NCBI GenBank assembly: GCA_020029615.1
Contig: JAIBJO010000009.1
Coordinates: forward strand, 1 to 62,156
From: Actinomycetota bacterium
GTDB lineage: Bacteria; Actinomycetota; Thermoleophilia; Gaiellales; Gaiellaceae
Reading direction: 5' to 3'
Length of the DNA stretch: 62,156 nt
The translations under genes and the position numbers were made by a program. The notes under the pieces are model-generated. The model did not search any database and was not told where the DNA came from. It worked only from the letters and a program-made list of their open reading frames with translations. This document shows positions 58,716 to 62,156 of this stretch, piece by piece; the first letter of the stretch is position 1; each line of letters begins with the position of its first letter.

Positions 58716-59317
58716 TGGTTCACCTGGTGGAGAGAGACGAACGCCGTCCAGCCGTCGGACGACGCGTAGTCGCCGTCGCACTGCTTGAAGCTCTGGGTGT
58801 TCCCCCACCACACCCGCGACGAGACGTGCCCGGCAGCAACGAGCCTCCGCTCGAGCTCGTCGCGGCCCTGGTCGAATCCGCTCCCTCCGGCGCCGTTGGA
58901 GTCGACGGCGTGACCGCACGGTAGCGGGAAGAGGACGAGGTCCTCGTGGTGCGCGCTCGCGGCGGCTACCCACCCGAGCGTCGGATCCTGATGCTGGCCG
59001 CGCAGGCGAACGTGGAACCTCGAGCCGGTCCCGCTCGCTCGCTGGGTGTGCATGGCGAAACAGCCGCCGTGGTCGACGAAGGACTGTGTCGAGCCCGACG
59101 TCGCCGTCCATCCCGCGTGAGCCACGATCTGACTCCCAGCGCGGCCCCACGTCCCCCACGTCGTGAGGACGACGTTCACGGGATCAGACCGGTTCGCAAC
59201 CGACGCCGGGCACGAGCGGTGCGTGTAGCGATCGGTCACGTCGAAGTGGCCGAGCGCGGGTGCAACGTCGAGCGCCGCAGCGACGACGAGAGCAATCGCG
59301 AGGGAGATCCGGAGCAT
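58712..59317 (-). CDS. Exported protein of unknown function
   Basis: A 201-residue protein with a signal peptide (LRISLAIALVVAAALDVAPALGHFDV) and a cysteine-containing, tryptophan-rich domain (WGTWGRAGSQIVAHAGWTAT, HGGCFAMHTQ, PLPCGHAVDSNGAGGSGFDQGRDEL, QCDGDYASSDGWTAF). The order of cysteines suggests two disulfides. The next gene is coupled by a four-base overlap, so the two secreted proteins are probably made together. Confidence 0.75.
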   Translation of the reverse strand: MLRISLAIALVVAAALDVAPALGHFDVTDRYTHRSCPASVANRSDPVNVVLTTWGTWGRAGSQIVAHAGWTATSGSTQSFVDHGGCFAMHTQRASGTGSRFHVRLRGQHQDPTLGWVAAASAHHEDLVLFPLPCGHAVDSNGAGGSGFDQGRDELERRLVAAGHVSSRVWWGNTQSFKQCDGDYASSDGWTAFVSLHQVNH

Positions 59318-59430
59318 GCATCGAGGGTAGGCCGGCGAACCGGAAACCGTGTGTCAACTCTGTGCAAGAACGGACGTAGCCCCCCTGGGCCTGGTCTCCT
59401 CGAGGCGCGCCGATATAGAGTCGCGCGACC

Positions 59431-60291
59431 ATGGACGACCCGGTCGCACACCCGCCGACGGGGCCAGAGCAGGAAGAGGGGGAGCTCGAGGAGCTGTACG
59501 ACAGCCCGCTCGAGCGCCTCCAGCTCCTCGGAGGCGACGACGAGGCGATCGCGGCGTTCCTCGACGAGATCGACGTCCGCGGCCCGCGCGAGCGCGAGAT
59601 GCTACGGGAGCTCTCTCGCTCCTCGCCTATCGCGCGGCCGGAGCGGTTCGACGACGACCATCGCCACACCCTCGTCGCACTCGAGAGTCTTCGGCGCCAT
59701 GGCCACCACGGCGCGCGCGCGGGAGGAAGCCTCGGCCCGCTTCGCGCTCCGGTCGAGTTCCTGGTCGAGCTCGTGGCGCGCTACGTCGTCGTGTCCTACT
59801 GCAAGGACGTCGCGCGGAACCTGCGCAACCTGTACTGGCTCCGTGAGATGCAGTCGGCGAAGGGCTCGCGGGAGCACGAGTTGCTACAGCGTGCGCGTGG
59901 AGACGCCCAGGCCCTCGTCGAGATCACGAAAAGGCGAGAGATCGGCGTGCCGACATTCGTGATAGGTGGGCTCCTCATCCCCGCGGGGCTCACCCTCTCC
60001 CGGCTCGCAAGTGGAACCACGAGAGAATGGTGGATCGCCCTGCTCGTGGGTGCGATCGGCGTCGCTGTCGGTCTCCTCGTCTCGTGGTTCGTACTACGCG
60101 GTGCGGCGCTGGCGAGCCGGCGCATCCGGCTCTCGGTCACGCAGCCCCTGTCCGAGCTCTGGCGCACGGTCGGCAACTGCGGCGTGCCGCCGAAAGATCA
60201 GTCGCGCCGGTTCGTCATCGTCGCGATCTCGCTCACGCTCGGTGTCTGGATCGTGCTCCCGCTGCTCGTAACGCTCTCGCTCGCAAGCTGA
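59431..60291 (+). CDS. Membrane protein of unknown function
   Basis: A 286-residue protein. The first 110 residues are acidic and helical (GPEQEEGELEELYDSPLERLQLLGGDDEAIAAFLDEIDV). About 110-170 has a conserved-looking helix with YCKDVARNLRNLYWLREMQSAKG. Three spans follow (VPTFVIGGLLIPAGLTLSRL, WWIALLVGAIGVAVGLLVSWFVL, FVIVAISLTLGVWIVLPLLVTLSLA). I do not recognise the family. Confidence 0.75.
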   Translation: MDDPVAHPPTGPEQEEGELEELYDSPLERLQLLGGDDEAIAAFLDEIDVRGPREREMLRELSRSSPIARPERFDDDHRHTLVALESLRRHGHHGARAGGSLGPLRAPVEFLVELVARYVVVSYCKDVARNLRNLYWLREMQSAKGSREHELLQRARGDAQALVEITKRREIGVPTFVIGGLLIPAGLTLSRLASGTTREWWIALLVGAIGVAVGLLVSWFVLRGAALASRRIRLSVTQPLSELWRTVGNCGVPPKDQSRRFVIVAISLTLGVWIVLPLLVTLSLAS

Positions 60292-60321
60292 GTAAGCCTC
60301 GACGGCCGTACCGAGAACTCG

Positions 60322-61389
60322 CTAACGGACGGAGACGGGCGTCCCCACGGCAACGAACCGGTAGACACGCTCGGCGTCGCCCTCGGGAAGCCGGACGCAA
60401 CCGTGCGAGGCCGGATACGACGGGACATCGGGCGATTGATGCGTCGCGATCCCGCCGGTGAAGTAGGCCGCATACGGCATCCACACCTTGAACGGCACGG
60501 ACCAGGACAGGAGCGACTTCACGTAGACGCGGAACGAGCCGACCGGTGTCACGCCCCCGGCGCCGGTCGACGTGTGCACGGCCCGCACCACCTCGCCCGT
60601 GTCGACCATCAGGAGCACGCCGCGGTCGCGGTAGATCTCGATCCGCTTCCCCGGCCGGCGCGCTGCCGGCTCCGGCCTCGACGCGCCGAAGAGCGCAACC
60701 TGTGTCTGACCGGTGACCGATCCCGTCCGGTCGAGGTCCTCCCACCCCTGGAACGCCAGGAGCGCCTGCTCGGTCACGTAGTCGAGCGAGCCCGTTACGT
60801 CCGCACGGTCGAGGTACCCGAGCAGCGACAGTCGAAGCTGGATCCCGCGAACGACGAAGCGGTAGTCGTTCTCGCCCATCTCGGCGCGCCAGTCGTCCTG
60901 CCGCAGCCCAAGGCGAAGCGTCGTCACGAGCCGCCCTTCTGTTGCCACCGCCGCATACTTCTCAGGGCCGAGAGGTGCCAGTGTGGCCGCGATCTGCGCG
61001 AGGCGTGTCTCCGTCGTCGCGGGCGCTCCCGGACCGAGTAACGAACGCGAGAAGCTCGCCAGCCAGAGCTCGCCGTCACGGCGCACGGAGCGCAGGCGCG
61101 CGCCGTCAGGAATAGCCGTCCTGATCCCCTGACGACGCTCTAGCCGCGTCGGGCCCTGGACGAGCTCGCGCAAGGCGTGCACTTCGTCAGGCACATCCTT
61201 GGGAACCAGGCGCCCGACCCGGACGATCCTGCCGTTTCGGACGAAAGCAACCTCGACTGTCCTCGGTTCCGGCTTGATCACCGCCTGGAGCGCAGCCGCA
61301 GCTGCCTTGCGCGGGGCCGCGGACGGCTCGAGGTCGGCCGCGAGCAGGCCCGCCAACGCGAGCACGAGTACGACGAGCGAGACACGCAT
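60322..61389 (-). CDS. L,D-transpeptidase with GerMN and peptidoglycan-binding domains
   Basis: A 355-residue exported enzyme. It has a signal segment (VSLVVLVLALAGLLAADL), a GerMN-like domain about 40-160 (VAFVRNGRIVRVGRLVP, ALRELVQGPT), a peptidoglycan-binding helical domain about 175-235 (GIQLRLSLLGYLDRADVTGSLDYVTEQALLAFQ) and a YkuD catalytic domain with SHGCVRLPEGDAERVY near 330. The histidine and cysteine needed for catalysis are there. It crosslinks cell-wall peptides through L,D-bonds. Confidence 0.9.
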   Translation of the reverse strand: MRVSLVVLVLALAGLLAADLEPSAAPRKAAAAALQAVIKPEPRTVEVAFVRNGRIVRVGRLVPKDVPDEVHALRELVQGPTRLERRQGIRTAIPDGARLRSVRRDGELWLASFSRSLLGPGAPATTETRLAQIAATLAPLGPEKYAAVATEGRLVTTLRLGLRQDDWRAEMGENDYRFVVRGIQLRLSLLGYLDRADVTGSLDYVTEQALLAFQGWEDLDRTGSVTGQTQVALFGASRPEPAARRPGKRIEIYRDRGVLLMVDTGEVVRAVHTSTGAGGVTPVGSFRVYVKSLLSWSVPFKVWMPYAAYFTGGIATHQSPDVPSYPASHGCVRLPEGDAERVYRFVAVGTPVSVR

Positions 61390-61484
61390 TCGGGAAATCC
61401 GGGTTCGCCACGCGGCGCGAAACGCCTGCGTGCGGCGGGGAAGCGATCGAGGTCGAGGGTGTCGACCCGTCGAAGCGCGAAGAG

Positions 61485-61745
61485 GTGCTGGGGATCATCC
61501 GGGAGAGGATCATCCCCGGGTTGAAGGAGATCGAAGGCTTCGCAGGCATCATCACGCTCGTCGACGAGGAGACACGCCGCACGCGCTCGGTCGTGCTCTC
61601 GGAGACGAAGGAAGGCGCGGAAGAGGGCGAGCGCCAGTACGCGGCGAAGCGCGAAGAGATCATGCGCGGGATGGGCGGAATCGTCCAGTCAGCTCATCTC
61701 TACGAGGCACCGATCGTGGAGATCCTGGCAGGCGTGCGCGCATAG
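61485..61745 (+). CDS. Small ferredoxin-like (ABM-type) protein, N-terminus uncertain
   Basis: The GTG at 61485 opens LGIIRERIIPGLKEIEGFAGIITL, then DEETRRTRSVVLSETKEGAEE and HLYEAPIVEILAGVRA, the layout of an antibiotic-biosynthesis-monooxygenase-like dimeric alpha-beta barrel. In the same frame just upstream EGVDPSKREEV looks coding and is what this family has before its first helix, but no plausible start was found there. The gene may be truncated at its 5' end. Function unknown. Confidence 0.6.
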   Translation: MLGIIRERIIPGLKEIEGFAGIITLVDEETRRTRSVVLSETKEGAEEGERQYAAKREEIMRGMGGIVQSAHLYEAPIVEILAGVRA

Positions 61746-61752
61746 GACGACT

Positions 61753-61781
61753 GCGATGCGGGTCCTTCGGGCTCGCATCGC
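61753..61781 (+). terminator. Strong hairpin after the ABM-type gene
   Basis: GCGATGCGGGTCC pairs with GGGCTCGCATCGC across a TTC loop, 13 pairs with two G-U, starting eight bases after the stop. No T-run. The remaining bases to 62029 contain no gene I can support. Confidence 0.5.
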
Positions 61782-62029
61782 GACAACTTCCCCGCGCTGG
61801 TCGAGGCACGCTTGGTCGCGTCGCGGATTCGTCTGCCCTGGTCTTCCAGCGCCTCGGAGTCCCTCGAGCGAGAGCACAGTCGCGCATGTGGCAGTGCTCC
61901 TGGTTGAAAGTCACGCTCTGGCGACACCGAGCAGTTGGACGCGAACTCGGTTCGCAGGAAGCTCTTCGACCGGCGGCAAAGGCGTGGTCGGCGGCGATGG
62001 GATACTGCTGCGTACGCGATGGTGTTCTA

Positions 62030-62156
62030 ATGAGTGAAGCGCCGGCTCAACGGGTGCTGCGGCTTCCGGACGGTCGCGCGCTCGCCTACAGGGAGTGGGG
62101 GGACCTGGCCGGTTCGCCGGTTGTTTTCGTCCACGGCTCTCCAGGCTCGAGTGTCT
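62030..62156 (+). CDS. Alpha/beta hydrolase, N-terminus only
   Basis: An ATG at 62030 begins MSEAPAQRVLRLPDGRALAYREWG, followed by VVFVHGSPGSS. The HGxPGS stretch is the oxyanion-hole loop of alpha/beta hydrolases, and LPDGRALAYREWGD is the usual first strands. The nucleophile elbow and the rest lie outside the window. The substrate cannot be told. Confidence 0.75.
   Translation, partial: MSEAPAQRVLRLPDGRALAYREWGDLAGSPVVFVHGSPGSSV

Overview
The window is high-GC bacterial chromosomal DNA, densely coded on both strands. Start codons are often GTG and genes often overlap by four bases (ATGA or GTGA). Actinobacterial-type families occur: a SARP/BTAD regulator with a C-terminal beta-propeller, a GAF-PucR regulator, a WYL regulator and a GerMN/YkuD L,D-transpeptidase. 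I infer an uncultured actinobacterium, possibly of the Thermoleophilia; there is no rRNA or other marker gene to prove it. I found no tRNA, rRNA, CRISPR array, prophage or insertion sequence.

Layout. 1-5770 (minus strand): a catabolic operon with an aminotransferase, a D-2-hydroxyacid dehydrogenase, choline-sulfatase, a zinc alcohol dehydrogenase, a broken enolase-superfamily gene and the first codons of a beta-keto acid cleavage enzyme. 5938-13011 (plus): a peptide/opine-type ABC importer ending in a ureohydrolase. 13008-16790: an MFS-methyltransferase fusion, a secreted protein, a truncated CBS protein and a GFA protein. 16902-20992: an acyl-CoA-dehydrogenase-like protein, a DUF1989-GcvT fusion and a VOC protein. 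21061-25318: an MFS transporter, a flavin reductase fused to a cyclic-nucleotide-binding domain, and a divergent FAD amine oxidase. 25473-29894: an antiporter, small membrane proteins, a damaged ammonium-transporter gene followed by two tiny membrane proteins, and a universal stress protein. 29931-36216 (minus): heterotetrameric sarcosine oxidase-type genes in the order D-A-G-B followed by formate-tetrahydrofolate ligase, with a divergent IclR regulator. 37178-40320: small membrane and secreted proteins with an ECF sigma factor and a likely anti-sigma factor. 40302-45226: WYL and SARP regulators and secreted proteins. 45267-51481 (minus): a GAF-PucR regulator, type III glutamine synthetase and three glutamate-synthase-like subunits, in the order used by N-methylglutamate pathway clusters. 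51529-58119: a kynureninase-like aminotransferase, a zinc alcohol dehydrogenase, a CDF exporter, cytochrome P460, and threonine dehydrogenase with glycine acetyltransferase. 58167-62156: secreted and membrane proteins, an L,D-transpeptidase and the start of an alpha/beta hydrolase.

Common theme. Many genes fit catabolism of methylated amines, choline esters and glycine, with carbon passing through tetrahydrofolate. Methylamine can be joined to glutamate by the glnT/mgsABC products. N-methylglutamate or sarcosine can be oxidised by the Sox-type complex to methylene-tetrahydrofolate. Fhs can recover ATP from formyl-tetrahydrofolate. Tdh and Kbl yield glycine. This pathway assignment is inferred from families and gene order.

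Also notable are three families of palindromic repeats, one of them a modular element sitting just upstream of start codons inside two operons, two palindromes inside soxA, and several damaged genes.
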